Shown here one piece after another: positions 44,237 to 56,480 of a DNA stretch of 64,000 nt (position 1 is its first letter; each line of letters opens with the position of its first letter). The notes below the pieces were generated by a model. The model was not told where the DNA came from. It searched no databases and was given only the letters and a program-made list of their open reading frames with translations. A program made the position numbers and the translations under genes. Source of the stretch: Dugong dugon (lineage: Eukaryota > Chordata > Mammalia > Sirenia > Dugongidae); assembly GCA_030035585.1 (NCBI GenBank), contig CM057462.1:138968734-139032733 (forward strand). The letters run 5' to 3'.

Positions 44237-47200
44237 TTACAATAGAGGTCTTATACAATATTTGTCCTTTTCTGATTGACTTCTTTCACTCAGCATAATG
44301 TTCTCCAGTTTCATCCATGTTATGAGATGCCTCACAGATTCATCATTGTTCTTTCTCGTTGCATAGTACTCCATTGTGTGTATGCATTATAGTTTGTTTA
44401 TCCATTCATCTGTTGATGGGCATCTAGGTTTTTTTCCATCATTTTGCTATTGTGAACAATGCTGCAATGAACATGAGTGTGCATATGTCCATTCGTGTGA
44501 TGGCTCTTATTTCCCTACGATATTTTCCTAGGAGTGGGATTGCTGGATCGTCTGGTGTTTCTATTTCTAGCTTTCTAAGGAAGCGTCATATCATTTTCCA
44601 AAATGGTGTATCATTATGCATTCCCACGAGCAGTGCATAAGAATTCTGATCTCCCCACAGCCCCTCCAACATTTGTTATTTCCAGTGTTTTTGATTCGTG
44701 CCAGTGATGCTGGTGTGAGATGCTATCTCATAGTGGTTTTAATTTGCATTTCTCTAATGGCTAGTGATCGCGAGTATTTCCTCATGTGTCCGTTGGCCGC
44801 TTGAATGTCTTCTTTGGTGAAGTGTCCGTTCATTTCCTTTGCCCCTTTTTTAATAGGTTTATTTGTCTTTTTGTTGTAGAGCTGTTGGATTTTCTTGTAG
44901 ATCATAGAGATTAGACCTTTGTCTGACTTGTAATGCCCCCAATTTTTTTCTCAGTTTGTAGGTTCTCTTTTTACTCTGTTGATGAAGTCTTTTGAAGAGC
45001 ATAGGTGTTTAATTTTTAGAAGATCCCAGTTATCTAGCTTATCTTCTGGAGTTTGTGTTTTGATGGTTATGGTTTGTATCCTGTTAATGCCATGCATTAG
45101 GGCCTCAAGCATTGATCCTATTTTTTATTCTATGAAATTTATAGTATTTGGCTTTATATTTAGGTCTTTGACCCGTTTTGAATTAGTTTTTGTGTATGGT
45201 GTAAGGTATGGGTCTTGTTTCATTTTTTTGCTCATGGACATCCAGTTTTGCCAGCACCTTTTGTTAAAAAGACTGTCTTTTCCCCATTTGGTGGACTTTG
45301 GGCCCTTGTTGAAGATCAGCTGACCATAGGTGGATAGATTTCCATCTGGGTTCTCAATTCTGTTCTGTTGGTCAACATACCTGTCGTTGTACCAGTACGA
45401 GGCTGTTTTGACTACCATAGCTGTATAGTAGGTTCTGAAGTCAGGTAGTGTGAGTCTTCTTACTTTATTCTTCTTTTTCGATAGTGCTTTACTTATTTGG
45501 GGCTTCTTCCCTTTTCATAGAAAGTTAATGATTAGTTTTTCCATCTCTTTGAAGAATGTTGTTGGTATTTGGATTGGGATTGCATTGTATTTGTAAATTG
45601 TTTTGGGTAGAATTGTCATTTTCACAATGTTGAGTCTACCTATCCATGAGCATGGTATGTTTTTCTATTTATGTAGATTCCTTTGGTTTCTTGCAGTAGT
45701 GTTTTGTGGTTTTCTTTGTATAGGTCTTTTACATTAGATTGTGTGTTATATTTAGTCCTAAGTATTTTATTTTTTTAGGGGCTATTATAAATGGTATTGT
45801 TTCCCTGATTTCCATTTTATCATTCTCTTTATTGGTGTATAGATATCCAACTGATGTTTGTGTGTTTGTCTTGTATCCTGCTACTCTGCTGAATCTTTCT
45901 GTTAGTTCCAGTAGTTTTCTTGTGGAGTCTTTAGGGTTTTCTATGTATAGTATCATATCATCCACAAACAGGGACAGTTTAACTTCTTCATTACCAATTT
46001 GGATGCCCTTTATTTCTTTTTCTTGCCTTACTGCTCTAGCTAGAACTTCCAGCACAATGTTAAATAGGAGTGGTGATAAAGGGCATCCTTGTCTTGTTCC
46101 TGTTCTCAAGGGGAAAGTTTTTGACCTGTATCCACTAAGAATGATGTTGGCTGTTGGTATTGTATAGATACCTTTATTATGTTGAGAAATTTCCCTTCTA
46201 TAACTATTTTATTTAGAGATTTTTTTTTATCAGGAATGGGTGTTGGTTTTGTCAAATACCTTTTCTGCATCAGTTGGGATGATCATGTGATTCTTTTCTT
46301 TCCTTTTATTTATGTGGAGGATTATGTTGATTGTCTAACGTTGAACCATCCTTGCATACCTGGTATGAATCTTACTTGGTTGTGGTGTATTATTATTTTG
46401 ATATTGTGCTGAATTTTATTGGCTATAATTTTGTTGAGAATTTTTGCTTCTATATTCATGATAGATATGGATTTGTAATTTTTTTTTTTTGTGGCATCTT
46501 TGCCTGGTTTTGTTATCAGGGTTATCAGGCTAGAATGAATTCAGAAGTGTCACTTCCCTTTCTATGTTCTGAAGTAGTTTGAGTAGTACTGGTACAAACT
46601 CTTCTCTGAATGTTTTGTAGAATTCTCCGGTGAAGCCATCTGGGCCAGGGCTATTTTTTTGTTGGGAGTTTTTTAATTACTTTTTCAATCTCTTCTCTTG
46701 TTATGGGTCTGTTCAGATTTTCAACATCACTTTGTGATAGATTGGGTAGGTAGTGTCTTTCTAGAAATTCATCCATTTCCTCTAGGTTTTCAAATTTGTT
46801 GGAGTATAGTTTTTCATAATACACTCTTATGATCCTTTTTATTTCAATTGGGTCTGTTGTAATGTCTCCCATTTCATATCTTCCTTGGGTTATTTGCATC
46901 CTCTCTTGTTTTTCTTTTGTCAGTCTGGCCAGTGGTTTGTCGATTTTGTTGATGCTTTCAAAGAACCAGCTTTTGTTTTGTTGATTCTTTCTATTGTTTT
47001 TCTGTTCTCTATTTCATTTACTTCTGCTCTGATCATTATTCTTTCCCTTCTTCTGGTGGCTGTGGGCTTTTTTTTTTTTTTTTTTTTTTTTGCTGTTCTC
47101 TTTCTATTTGTTTGAGTTGTGTAGTTAATGTTTTGATTTTGTCCCTTCCTTCTTTTTTGATGTATGCATCTATTGCTATAAATTGTCCTCTAAGGACTGC

Positions 47201-48070
47201 TTTTGCTGTGTCCAAAAGGTTTTGGTATGATGTGTTTTCATTCTCATTTGATTCTAGGAATTTTTTTATTACATCTCTGATTTCTTCTATTACACAGTGG
47301 TTTGTAAGCAGCGTGTTATTCAGTTTCCATGTAACTGATTTTTTTTCCTTGCTCTTTCTGTTGTTAATTTCTACCTTGATGGCATTGTGGTCAGAGAAGA
47401 TACTTTATATTATCTCAGCGTTTTGGATCTTGTTAGAGGATTGTTCTGTGGCCTAAGATGTGGTCTCTTCTGGAGAACGTTCCATGTGCATTGGAAAAGA
47501 ATGTGTACTTTGCAGCCGTTGGGTGGAGTGTTCTATATATGTCTATGAGGTCAAGTTGGCTGATTCTGCCCTTTAGGTCTTCTGTATCTTTGCTGAGTTT
47601 CTTTTTAGTTGTTCTGTCCTTTACCAAGAGTGGTGTGTTAAAGTCTGCTACTATTATTGTGGAACTGTCAGTTTCTCTTTTCAGTACTGTTAGAGTTTAT
47701 GTATTTTGGAGCCCTGTCATTGTGTGCGTAGACCTTTATTATGGTTATGTCTTCATGATGGATCATCCCCTTAATCATTATATAGTGTCCTTCTTTGTCT
47801 TTTATGGTGAATTTTGTTTTAAAGTCTATTTTATCTGAGATTAGTATTGGTATTCCTGCTGTTTTCTGGTAGTTGTTTGCTTGATATATTTTTTCCATCC
47901 TTTGATTTTTAATTAATTTATGTCTTTGTTTCTAAGGTGTGTCTCTTGTAGACAGCATGTTGATAGATCTTGTTTTTTTATCCATTCTGTCTCTCTCTGT
48001 CTCTTTATGGGTGCATTTAGGCCATTTACGCTCAGTGAATTATTGAAAGGTGTGAGTTTATTGCTGTCAT
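44237..48070 (-). pseudogene. L1 ORF2 remnant (endonuclease + reverse transcriptase), copy 3
   Basis: Start ATG is the complement of 48068-48070; the stop is the complement of about 44237-44239. The span of 3834 nt (about 1278 codons) is very close to the 1275 residues of human ORF2p. Endonuclease text lies at 47900-47430 (ANNYQKTAGIPILISDK). Reverse transcriptase text lies at 46900-45700 ([20 protein letters not shown]). The catalytic motif reads FVDD, where the family has FADD. A 24-base T run on plus (47068-47091) replaces a 7-base T-rich stretch of copy 1 and shifts frame. The C-terminus includes TWMKLENIMLSERSQSEKDK (about 44310). Non-functional. Confidence 0.94.
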
Positions 48071-48345
48071 TTTGTAGTTTTTTTTTTTTTGGTGTGTGTG
48101 TGTGGTGCTGACGTTTTCTTTGTTCCTCTTACTCTTTGTGCTGAATTCTTTTTTTTTTTGTGGATTTTTTTCATTTCTTTTTTCTTGTAGGTTTTGTTTT
48201 TACTGAGACTTTGTTTTTCCTCTTTATTTTTATGAGTAGGTTTGTTAACTTTTTTTATGTTTACCATAAAATTTACTCTTATCTTTCTAAGTTTGAAGCA
48301 GTCTATTATTACTTGGTATCGCCTTGTCTTCCTTTCTGTTAGAAG
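48067..48345 (-). other. Lysine-rich inter-ORF frame, copy 3, frameshifted
   Basis: Text aligning with 2445-2693: TERKTRRYQVIIDC (the ATG replaced by ACA), VNIKKVNKPTHKNKEEKQ and RGTKKTSAP, but with frameshifts in the middle and in a homopolymer. It supports a shared ancestral frame and shows that this copy has lost it. Confidence 0.45.
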
Positions 48346-48508
48346 GTTGAATATCTCACTGTTTATTCCCTCTTTTATTGTTCTGATGTTGTTGTCATTT
48401 ACAGATTAACTGCTCTGATTCCCTGTTGTATTTCTTTTGGTTTTGGAATATCCTTGAGAGTTCATTTCCTAGATTGGTATCTGGCTAATATGATCTTGCA
48501 TCCTAGAT

Positions 48509-49574
48509 TCAGCCTGTGAGCTGAAGTTGTTTGTTGTCAGGTTGAAGGACTCCCTTTAATAATTCTTGTAAGTTTTGTTTGGTTTTTACATAGTCCCTTA
48601 ATTTCTGTTTACCTGGAAATGTCCTAATTTCACCATCATATTTGAACAAGAGTTTTGCAGGATATATTATTCTTGGCTGGCTATTTTTTTTCTTTCTAGA
48701 TTTTATATATGTCATCCCATTGCCTTCTTGCCTGCATGATTTCTGCCGAATAATCTGAACTTAGTCTTATTGTTTCTCCTCTGTATGTGACTTCTTGTTT
48801 TTCAAGAGCTGCTCTCAGGATTCTTTGTTTGTCTTTGGTTTTGGCGAGTGTGATTATGATATGCCTTGGTGATTTTCTTTTGGGGTCTCTTCTATATGGG
48901 GTTCGTTGAGCTTCTTGGATGGCCAGCTTTTCATCTTTCATGATATTGGGAAGTTTTCTGTCAGCAGTTCCTCAATGATCCTCTCTGTGTTTTCTGTTTT
49001 CTCTCCCTGTTCTGGAACTCTGATCACTCGAAAATTTTTGCTTTTGATTTTACCCCACGTAATTCTCAGCTTCTCTTCATTTTTCTTTGTTCTTTTTTCT
49101 GATTGTTCCTTGAACAGAGTAGTATCCAAGTGTTTTTCTCCAATTTCGCTGATCCTATCTTCCACCGTTTAAAATCTGCTCCTCAGCCCTTCTATGACAT
49201 TGTCCATTTCTGAAAGCTTGTTGTTTAAATTTGGATTTATAATTGTTGTTTTTGTGTTATTTCTCATTGTGAATTTATTTTGACATTTTGTTCCTACATT
49301 ATTTTCCTGAATCCTTCCAATTTTTTTTGTCTGTATTTTCCATGAATTTGTCTGCCTTTTCCATGAATTTGTTTATTTTTTCCTCATTTTTATCTCCTTT
49401 TTGCTTCAACTCTTGGATAACTCTGAACATTAGAGATTTGAATTTCTTATCATGTAGTTCTGGTGACTTTTCTTTTATTGGAAAGTCATCTGGTGTTTTA
49501 TTTTGGATGCCTCCTGGAACCATCCTGCCCTGTTTTTGTAAATGTTTTGATGTTGTCTGCTGTCTTTGAGTCAT
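48509..49574 (-). pseudogene. L1 ORF1 remnant, copy 3
   Basis: Start ATG is the complement of 49572-49574 (MTQRQQTTSKHLQ); stop TGA is the complement of 48509-48511. Pieces cover the N-terminal coiled coil (NEEKINKFMEKADKFMEN), the RNA-recognition-like middle and the C-terminal domain. The C-terminal pieces read SPRHIIITLAKTKDKQRI and QARRQWDDIYKI (48941-48696), and RIIYPAKLLFKYDGEIRTF and QKLRDYVKTKQNLQELLKG (48715-48509). The 1066-nt length is not a multiple of three, showing net frameshift. It is the best view here of the C-terminal domain. Confidence 0.92.
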
Positions 49575-51229
49575 TCAGTAGTTATTTTCCTCGTGTATTG
49601 ATTGTAGATTTGTTTGTTTCATCCTTTTTTTTTTGTTTCATTTGGCTATGCATGAGCAAGCTTGCTGTGTGTTCTTTGTTGTTTACTCGTCTGTAGGCAT
49701 GATACTTTTCACCTCCTTCTCCAATTTGCAGAGTCAGTCACTCAGATATGGTACTGCAAGGTAACTGGCAAGTCTAGTTAAAGAAGATTTAATGAAGTGG
49801 GTTGTTTGTGGCACTCACTGAAGCCACCAGGGAGGGCTGGTAATCAGTGGAGGGCAAGTTCCTGTAGGCCATGCCTGTGCTGCTTGTTGGTGTGATGTTC
49901 AGCATGTGGTGCAAGTAGGCAGGATGGAGGGGGGAGATTGTGATGTGTGGAGCTAAGATGGGTATGGGAGAGAGGAGAGAGGAACAGGAGCCAAAAACAT
50001 ACACACAAAGAAAAAAGAGTGCTAAGGGAGCTTGCTGTTGGAGTGGAGAGATGAGAGACTATGAAATGGAGAAAAACAAAAAGAAAAGAAGAAGAAGAAA
50101 AAGAAAAAAAATTAATAAATAAGAATTAGAAAGAAAAAAGAAAAGAAAAGCTCCCAGGGATCCCACCGGTGTGACTATGAGGTCTGGGGAAGTTTCTCCC
50201 AGGTCGTGAAGTACAGCCTGGCTAGAAGGTGTAGAGGTATCACTCAGCTGTAGGTTTAAGCGGACAGGAAGAGAAGGAAAGTACAGAGAGATGAGAAACT
50301 GAGTAATGAAGAAAGAGAAAAAGGGGAAAAGAGGGAAAACAAAACAAACAAATCAAAGAAAAAAAGAACAAGAAAAAAATCTCCCAAAAAACAGGAAAAA
50401 AAGAAAAACAAAAAAAAGTAATGCTCTCAGGGATCTCTCTGTGCGTCTGTTCAAATTGAGTGGGTATGTCCCAATCCATACAGTACTGCCCTGCTAGAAT
50501 GGGCTACCAATTCGAGAAAAGAAAAAGAAAACTAACAAACAATTCAAAACAAGCAAAAAAAAGCTTTGGGATCCCATCAGCATGGCAGCATGGGCTGGGA
50601 AGCAGTCTCACATTTGAGTGGTGTTTCACAGCCTTTCAGGAACAAGCAAAGATGGCATACAAAGCCAGGTATTTGAGATAAAGGAGGGGGGAGGTGGTGA
50701 GAGGTAAGGAAGAAATCTAAAGAGCAGAAAAAAGCAACACCAGCAGCCTACAAATAGCACTTAGGGAGCTGGTCAGTGCAGGCAGGTGGAATCCACTTGA
50801 CACAAGGGTGAAGCCGATGCTTCCCCACCAGAAGACTGTGGTCACAGGAAGTAGGGGAGGCCAAGTGGGGGTGAAGAAGGGTGGGGGGTGGGAAAGTGTA
50901 TTTCATTGGTTACCGGTTGTTCTGTTTCCTGCTGAAAGCTCTGTGAAGCTGCTTTCTTGTACCCCATGCTCGCTGGTCTTTGATAGGAGTCCAAGATAGT
51001 GGATCTGTGCTGCGTTAGCTGATAGGGGACCTCTGCATGTATCTTACCTTGATCTCTGTTCTCTGTTAGTTTCTTATTCCATTTGGTGCTTGGCTGAGTT
51101 CTTTATTTCATCATTTGTTGCTTAGAGTTTCAGGATTGCCATTTTCTCTGTTTGGCTTAGTTTTTTGGATCTTTGCTGTGGAGGGACAGCGTGGTGCTTC
51201 TGCCTATAGTGCCACGTTGCCCAGAAGTC
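49575..51229 (-). promoter_or_regulatory. L1 5'UTR / internal promoter region, copy 3, with partial tandem duplication
   Basis: 1655 nt, about 160 nt longer than in copies 1 and 2. Two imperfect units start GAGATGAGAGACT (50048) and GAGATGAGAAACT (50288). Each is followed by A/G-rich sequence and a block with CTCCCAGGGATCCC or CTCTCAGGGATCTC and a CCTGGCTAGAAGG-like end. The YY1-like motif of the other copies is mutated here (CAAGATAGTGG, 50992-51002). Promoter role is inferred. Confidence 0.72.
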
Positions 51230-51244
51230 TCCTCAAATATTCTT

Positions 51245-51600
51245 GAGGAGGAATATTTCTGTAGAAAAGATAGCAGGCACAAAGATATGGAATCTAGAAA
51301 ATGTTGTGGTCTAGACATGGCAAGAACTTCAGAATGGCTGGACTTTTTGAGGTTTATGAGGTAGAATGGTAAGAGAGGTGGCTTGTACCAGACTATATAG
51401 AGCTTTCTTTGCTCTGTCAAGAAGTTTAGATATTATCCTATAGGAATGAAGAGGCATCCAAAGGTTTGAAGCATGGGAGTGCCTTGATGAGATTTTAAAT
51501 TTAGGAAGGTAATTCTGATGGCATTATCGAGGACTGATTTGATGAAGGAGGAACTGAACCAGGATATCAGGTTAATGCAAAGCTCTTTGCCCTGCTGACA
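51245..51600 (+). repeat. Ancient repeat related to 36080-37250
   Basis: GCATGGGAGTGCCTTGATGA, GGAAGGTAATTCTGATGGC and GATGAAGGAGGAACTG follow the same order as the longer copy. Class not assigned. L1 copy 3 inserted at its left edge. Confidence 0.45.
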
Positions 51601-52104
51601 GCCCATAAGTACTATTTTTGGCTTAGAAAGTAAAGTCACTGTGTATACAGCCAGGCTTAACTGGTTGTGGTGGAATACTTTAAATTATTATGCTTAATGT
51701 TGTGTGAATACCTGTAAAGTAAAATGGAAAGTTGTGTTGATTACTTGGATTGTGCAGGAAAACAAAAATTGACTTGAAATACTAGCATAAAGAATTTAAA
51801 ATAGGAATACCTAGGTCATTTAACAAGGTTTTTTCCATGAGATGGTCAACTTTAATTTGACTGGACATAGACTTAGACACACACTCTTGTAATTTGATGA
51901 TTTCAACCAGGCCAGTACATTATTCTGTGACAAACCTTATGGATCAGAAAGTCATTATGGAAAAGGACATAATGGAATTACATAGACATTGAAGGCTAAA
52001 AAGAAAAGGTTGAAATAAGATTAGGAGATGCTTTAGTAGAAATCTGCAAGTACTTAAAAGTTGTGTTGTTTAAGCTGGAATGTGGGGATTACTATTCTAC
52101 TAAT
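51601..52104. other. No gene seen
   Basis: AT-rich unique-looking sequence. Confidence 0.45.
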
Positions 52105-52410
52105 ATAACCATTTGCCGTTGAGTCGATTCTTTTTTTATTTTTATTTTTTTTGTCGCATTTTTTTTTATTGTTGTAGTTAAATGAAGTTTACTTTTCAAG
52201 TTAGTCTCCCATACAAAATTTTATACATACATTATTATAGACCCTAATTGCTCACCCCATTGTGTGACAGCACACTCCTGTTGAGTTGATTCTGACTCAT
52301 GGTGACCTCATGTGTGTAAGAGTGGAACTGTGTTCTGGAAGTAGATCATCAGGCTTTTCTTCCAAGGTACCTCTGGGTGGATTCAAACCTCCAACCATAC
52401 CAGTGTAGGG
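52105..52410 (-). repeat. AfroSINE-family copy split by an L1 tail
   Basis: Left remnant up to GTTGAGTCGATTCT (52118-52131). Right part from GTTGAGTTGATTCT (52280) through GATCATCAGGCTTTTCTTCC to AACCTCCAACCATAC. The head is missing. Confidence 0.82.
52132..52279 (-). mobile_element. Short L1 3' end inserted into a SINE
   Basis: T-rich start, then AAATGAAGTTTACTTTTCAA and GTCTCCCATACAAAATTTTA, an L1 3'-end type. The TSD GTTGAGTCGATTCT/GTTGAGTTGATTCT is formed from SINE sequence. Confidence 0.8.
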
Positions 52411-53431
52411 ATGCATTTTTGGTTGTCTTTCAGGAAATACACTGGTGGTCAGAAGGTGAGGAGATTGAATCCTATGATTCTTCTCCACACTCACTTCTGC
52501 CTCATGTCGTTTTCCCTTTATCAACTTGCTAACTAGACAATTCACATTTTCTGCATGGCATAAACAAATGTTCCTAGGATAGATAGAGTCACAATAGAAA
52601 GTCTGTTTCAGAAAAAAGATGAGGGGAGAATATGCCTGGATTAAAGCCATGAAACAAATCTCCAAATATCCTTCTAATTTAACATGAAAAATAAGCACTC
52701 AATAGTTTATCTTTATTCTTGTTAAATGTTTATTTTAGTAGATCCCAGTGCTAAGGAAAATAGATTTGTTACCCAACTGACAGAGTAGTTCAGTGTGGGT
52801 GCTGGTTGTCTTCCCTGCAGGGCTGGATGGCTCCTGTGCTTTGTCATCTCCCAGAGGTTCCCCAGTAAAGAATGTGTGCCGGTCAGAATTGATCGTTGGC
52901 ATTATTGCCATTGGCACCCACGATTTAGTCCACACTGACACATTTTCCTGCGACTCCTCAGTGTCAGCTCTGAAGCTGCATTCTATCATTTCATATTTGC
53001 TGCATACTCCATCAAGCTAATAAAGTAGCTGTTTATTATGCATGACCTGTTCTGTAGTGTGACTGACTGATAACTGCAGCATTTTAAGTGTTGCGCTAGA
53101 TCCTCAACCTGCTGCCAGCCTCTCCATTATATTCTGTAAAAATGTTTCTTGTTATGGGCTATCGGAAATGAAGGGAAGTTGTTTTAGGGTCAGAGCCAAC
53201 TTGAACCCTGCGAAGTACTGCCAGATTATAAGGTCAGGGAATGAAGAGCAGGTGTCTGGAAGATGATGTCATTAAGGGCATCAAACATATGCAGAAAGAA
53301 TACCCTTTTCATTGTCCTGCATATATGGAAATAGGTAGAGTGCCTTCCGTGGAACATGTGATTCAGTTGGAACTGGAATTGCATTTCTGTTAGGTTTGTA
53401 GACAGGTTAAAAGAAAGAGGTAGACAGGCTA
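52411..53431. other. No gene seen
   Basis: Unique-looking. The frames at 52735-52989 (-) and 52793-53020 (+) overlap each other and have no motif or context. Confidence 0.45.
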
Positions 53432-53672
53432 CTAACATTTATGAAGTACTTACTCTATGTCCAATGTTTTGCTATGTTGTGTTAAACGTATGTTACTAAT
53501 TCTTGCAATAACCCTAAGAAGCAGGGGATTTTATCCACATTTTTTGGTAATGTACAAGAAAACAAACTCTGACTTGTTTCTCACAGCTAATACAGGTTTG
53601 GGGCTGGGATTGAAACACAGGTCAACCTAGTGGCAATGCCTGATCCTTCCCACTAGCCTCTCTAGCTCCCAG
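53432..53672 (-). repeat. MIR, near full length
   Basis: ACATTTATGAAGTACTTACT, GCAATAACCCTAAGAAGCAG and GGCTGGGATTGAAACACAGG are in the order of a reverse-complemented MIR. Confidence 0.82.
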
Positions 53673-55675
53673 CTGAATGATTTCTCTGGGTGAAACCTCT
53701 TTAGTAAGCCAGTCCAAAGATTCTCAAGGTGGACTTGACAGGCCTCTAATAATTTGTTTCTTGAGGTTTCAGGGGTTCAATGACTGGAGACTGTGTACCC
53801 TAACCAAAAAAATAAAAAAGCAGATTTCATTGCAGTTTTTATCTATTACATCATGTATACTAAGTTTACATTAGCAAATAAAGTGGCAATTTATAAACCA
53901 TGTTAATGAAAACATAACTATTTCTTAGGGTTCTGTAGAACACAATCTGATAACCACAAGCTAACCATATTCCAATAAGTATATTTACTGTTCTGTCATA
54001 TCTGTCTATCCTTGTCTTGAACACTTGACCTTCTCTCATTTACTCAAGGTCATTCATTAGCTCACATAGGATTTTCAGAGCATATCTCTGAGAATAAGAA
54101 TGAACTTCTTGAGTGGTGAGTTGCGAGAACTTGGACTTCAGGTGTCACAGGCCTTGGCCCTGAGGGTAGTGGGCACAGTTAATGCCCTGAGTGATAGATT
54201 TGGAGGAATATGCTGCCAGTCAAAAGCAGTTTTTCTGATAACCAAATAGGGGATGAGAAAGAGAAGAATCAGAAGGGAAGCACAAGAAGTTGCTGGTGGG
54301 TTCCTGAGAAGGGTCTAACACTCCTCTAACCTCTTGGGGCTAAATCTTGGATAGAGGAATAAGGGAACATCTCCAAGAGGCTTGAGCATCAGAGCAAAGG
54401 AAGCCTATGCCTTGCTTACTGGGTGAGGTGGAGTGTTAACATGCTTCACTGAGTCATCTATTGCTGGCTTAGTGTGGAAGCAGGAGAAATGGTGGTGTGT
54501 TATGTTCCTCTGCACCCTGCATAGCACAGGAAGCAGCCAAATGTTTCCTGTGTCCCCAGAAGTAACACATAATGAGAGTGAGCAAGAGAAAGATGTAGTG
54601 GTGTTCTTCCTGAACTCATAGGAATGCAGCATCTCAGAAGATGCCAGTGTGGATAGATGACAACAGCCTTCTACCCTCTCCTTGCCAGATTCCCCAGCCG
54701 TGGCATTCTGTAAGCTCCAACCCCCAACATTAAAAACCTATTGTGGAAAGATAGTGTGAAAACAGTAATTGAATTATACATACTACCTGGTGGGATAGGG
54801 GCTAAAAATGGAAATTCAGTTTGGTTGTAGTAACGTTAACTTATATTTCTTGCACACCCAAGTTCGGCTCCTCTGACGTTTCTGGATGCCATTTCCTTCA
54901 AGATTACATCAAGGTCCTCGTCTTTTATGAAGTATTCCATTGTTTTCTCTCAGTATCACATAATTTTGGATATATTGGCTCCCACCTTTGCATATTGCTG
55001 CTGGAATAGGAGAAAAGCATGTTGACCCTAGTTCCAGCTCTCATTTACTGAATGTTTGCAGGTGAAGCAAGTTACCGCTTATTGGTCACTATTTCCTTTT
55101 AAAACTGGACCATAGATGTTGAAGTATTTTGAGAACTAGAAAGTTTCAAACACATGTAAGGTGGAATTATGGCCGCATCTCTTTACCTTGGCCTGAAATT
55201 TTCCTACCTGGGAATCCAATTTTGCTATCATTTTTATATTTACATCATGCTTCCCCAAAGTTTCAAATCTCTGTTCCCATTGATTTTCCTCAGTGAGAGG
55301 GTTGAGGACATGCCAAGAATCTTAACTCTCCTTTGATAAGAATTAGTGAGTTAGTACAGACCACATTCTCCTTCAAAGGTATAGAGACAAGGATTCCAAG
55401 TAAAGAAGTTTCTTTGTTTTAAACTTCATCTGCTCCTCTCAAAGACAGCTCCTATAGGAAGAGCTCCCAATACCTTATTTCTAGGAGATCTTTCATGTCA
55501 AGAGTGGATGTTGCCCCTTTAGCACCTCAAACACCTTCTGTGAGCTCAAGCATTTGGATAGCTCAGTGCTCCTAGCTGCACGCTTGGAGGGCAGCACAAA
55601 GCAGTTGTACAGTTGAGCCCCTTCGTGGCAGATGCAGTTGTATCTCTTTTTCAAACATCCTGAAGGTTGACAGGA
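53673..55675. other. Two kilobases without recognisable features
   Basis: No family motif, RNA or repeat recognised. Minor frames at 54405-54632 (-) and 54433-54621 (+) overlap on opposite strands and are not credible genes. Confidence 0.5.
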
Positions 55676-55803
55676 GCCCTGGTGGCACAGTGGTTAAGAG
55701 ATAGGCTGCTAACCAAAAGGTTGGCAGTTTGAATCTATCAGCCTCTCTTTGGAAACCCTGTGGGACAGTTTTAATCTGTCCTATAGGGTCACTGTAAGTC
55801 AGA
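55676..55803 (+). repeat. AfroSINE lacking its 3' end
   Basis: GCCCTGGTGGCACAGTGG, GGCTGCTAACCAAAAGGTTG and CTGTCCTATAGGGTCACTGT, then the tail is lost. Confidence 0.9.
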
Positions 55804-56464
55804 GTTTTTCTGATAAAGGACCTTTATGTGACTCACTCAAAAGGTAGCTTTTCTGCCCTTAACTTACTTGAATCTAGAATCATTCTAGGCATATCTCTGT
55901 GGAGAAACCCTCCTCTCTTGGCTACTAAGACACCACAATCTCACAGTTTTTCTCTCTCTGTTTCGTCTGCTTCTCAAAACTCCTTCTCCTCTACCTGACC
56001 TCTAAAACTTGGAGTTCCTTAGGACCCAGTCTTGGAAGTTCTTTTCTTCTCTAGCTATGCTCTCTTCTTAGGTAATAGAATCTATATCCATGACTATAAA
56101 TTCCATGTATTACACTGCTGAATGTAAATTCATATCTCTAACTTTACCTATTCTTTTTAATTTCAGACTCATATATATAACACCAATCTGACATCTCACT
56201 TGGATATCCAACAGGCACTTCAAAATAGCATGTCAACATTTTAGTGCTTATTTTTCTTGTGTGTTCTACTTCTGGTCTTCCCACTCTCAGTAACTGGCCC
56301 TATCCAATCATTCAAAATGGAACATTGATGGTTAACTGTGATTCATCCTTCTCTCTCAGCCTCTATATGCAACTTATCAGCAAGCCCTGTTTCTTTTTTC
56401 AACTCCTAAAACATATCATGAATATGTGTATTTCTCTCTATCTCCATTGATAACACCCTAGTAC
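55804..56464. other. No gene seen
   Basis: Unique-looking sequence, C/T-rich in parts. Confidence 0.45.
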
Positions 56465-56480
56465 AAGCCACTAATACAAG

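Larger units (their letters stand above)
43066..51229 (-). mobile_element. L1 LINE copy 3, full length (about 8.16 kb)
   Basis: Flanked by a perfect 15-bp duplication TCCTCAAATATTCTT (43051-43065 and 51230-51244). Minus-strand order: 5'UTR 51229-49575 (1.66 kb), ORF1 49574-48509, spacer of ~440 bp, ORF2 48070-44237, and a ~1.17 kb 3'UTR ending in poly(A). It is the only copy in the window whose full structure is visible, and it serves as the yardstick for the others. Both ORFs have several frameshifts and stops. Compared with copy 2, the 3'UTR has lost the end of the spacer between tail modules (junction near 43328). Confidence 0.96.

Noticed and set aside
54405-54632. Overlapping small frames on both strands as a candidate small gene
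   Set aside because: Both strands are open by chance over ~200 bp. No motif, codon bias or regulatory signal supports either.
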